From contig PBQX02000118.1 of the NCBI GenBank assembly GCA_002725175.2, positions 1 to 13,402 on the forward strand: a DNA stretch of 13,402 nt, written 5' to 3'. The stretch comes from CACKLF01 sp002725175 (GTDB lineage Bacteria > Pseudomonadota > Alphaproteobacteria > Rhodobacterales > Rhodobacteraceae). The number at the start of each line of letters is the position of its first letter. Position 1 is the stretch's first letter. The notes under the pieces are model-generated. The model was not told the origin of the DNA. It saw only the letters and a program-made list of their open reading frames with translations, and did no database searches. The translations under genes and the position numbers were made by a program. Positions 13,295 through 13,402 of the stretch are shown in pieces.

Positions 13295-13402
13295 ATGAAT
13301 CAAGAAGAAGAACTAGATCAAGAAGAAGAACTAGATCAAGAAGAAGAACTAGATCAAGAAGAAGAACTAGATCAAGAAGAAGAACTAGATCAAGAAGAAG
13401 AA
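13295..13402 (+). CDS. Start of a QEEELD-repeat protein (C-terminus outside window)
   Basis: An ATG at 13295 opens a frame that runs to the right edge: MN followed by five full QEEELD units and a partial sixth. The upstream region (13262-13290) is very AT-rich, with TTTATAATTTTTTATAAA, a plausible promoter. The product so far is a strongly acidic, helix-prone repeat; nothing else can be said about function. It could be only a low-complexity leader of a larger protein. Confidence 0.6.
   Translation, partial: MNQEEELDQEEELDQEEELDQEEELDQEEELDQEEE
13298..13402 (+). repeat. 18-bp perfect tandem repeats
   Basis: The unit caagaagaagaactagat is repeated without any visible change to the window edge (five full copies and part of a sixth). 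Perfect identity suggests very recent expansion or slippage. The contig may end here because of the repeat. Confidence 0.95.

Overview
The window looks like part of a large nucleocytoplasmic DNA virus of eukaryotes, most likely an algal virus of the extended Mimiviridae (Imitervirales). The reasons are AT-rich, tightly packed, intronless genes on both strands; a Ski2-type DEVH RNA helicase; a stand-alone archaeo-eukaryotic primase (AEP/PrimPol) core; a zinc-repeat PD-(D/E)XK-like nuclease of a kind I associate with giant viruses and algae; and eukaryote-style tRNA-Leu(UAA) and tRNA-Ile(UAU) genes. The taxonomic placement is inference from gene content, not from a search.

Left part (1-5586, all minus strand): five consecutive genes. 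Three of them (1-738, partial; 803-1495; 2050-3450) start directly with paired type I dockerin-like calcium loops and run into Pro-Glu linkers. The 803-1495 and 2050-3450 products end in one or two copies of a beta-rich domain of about 140-190 residues, and 1527-1997 encodes that domain alone. The fifth gene (3490-5586) encodes a large, probably structural protein with the same kind of linker and an algal-style SEA-like region. None of the dockerin proteins has a signal peptide, so they look like virion or intracellular assembly proteins rather than secreted cellulosome parts. This possible viral dockerin-based scaffold or fibre system is one of the two most interesting things here.

Middle part (5598-11458, plus strand): Ski2-like helicase, AEP primase core, a large nucleotidyltransferase-like protein and a small SAP-like basic protein. 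The last three are practically contiguous (ATGs overlapping or 1 nt from the previous stop) and suggest a nucleic-acid metabolism unit. GC-rich patches sit inside these AT-rich genes. The clearest is a block of about 210 bp that inserts an SH3/Tudor-like module into the nucleotidyltransferase-like protein.

Right part (11459-13402): two tRNA genes that fold cleanly only if two extra segments are removed from each. tRNA-Leu has insertions in the D-loop and the anticodon loop; tRNA-Ile has insertions in the anticodon loop and the T-loop. These look like ectopic tRNA introns, the second major finding. They are followed by two hairpins, each ending in T5, then a nuclease with nine 18-residue zinc-binding repeats, a perfect 20-bp palindrome, and the start of a gene made of 18-bp tandem repeats that runs off the window. 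No stretch longer than 300 bases lacks a gene.
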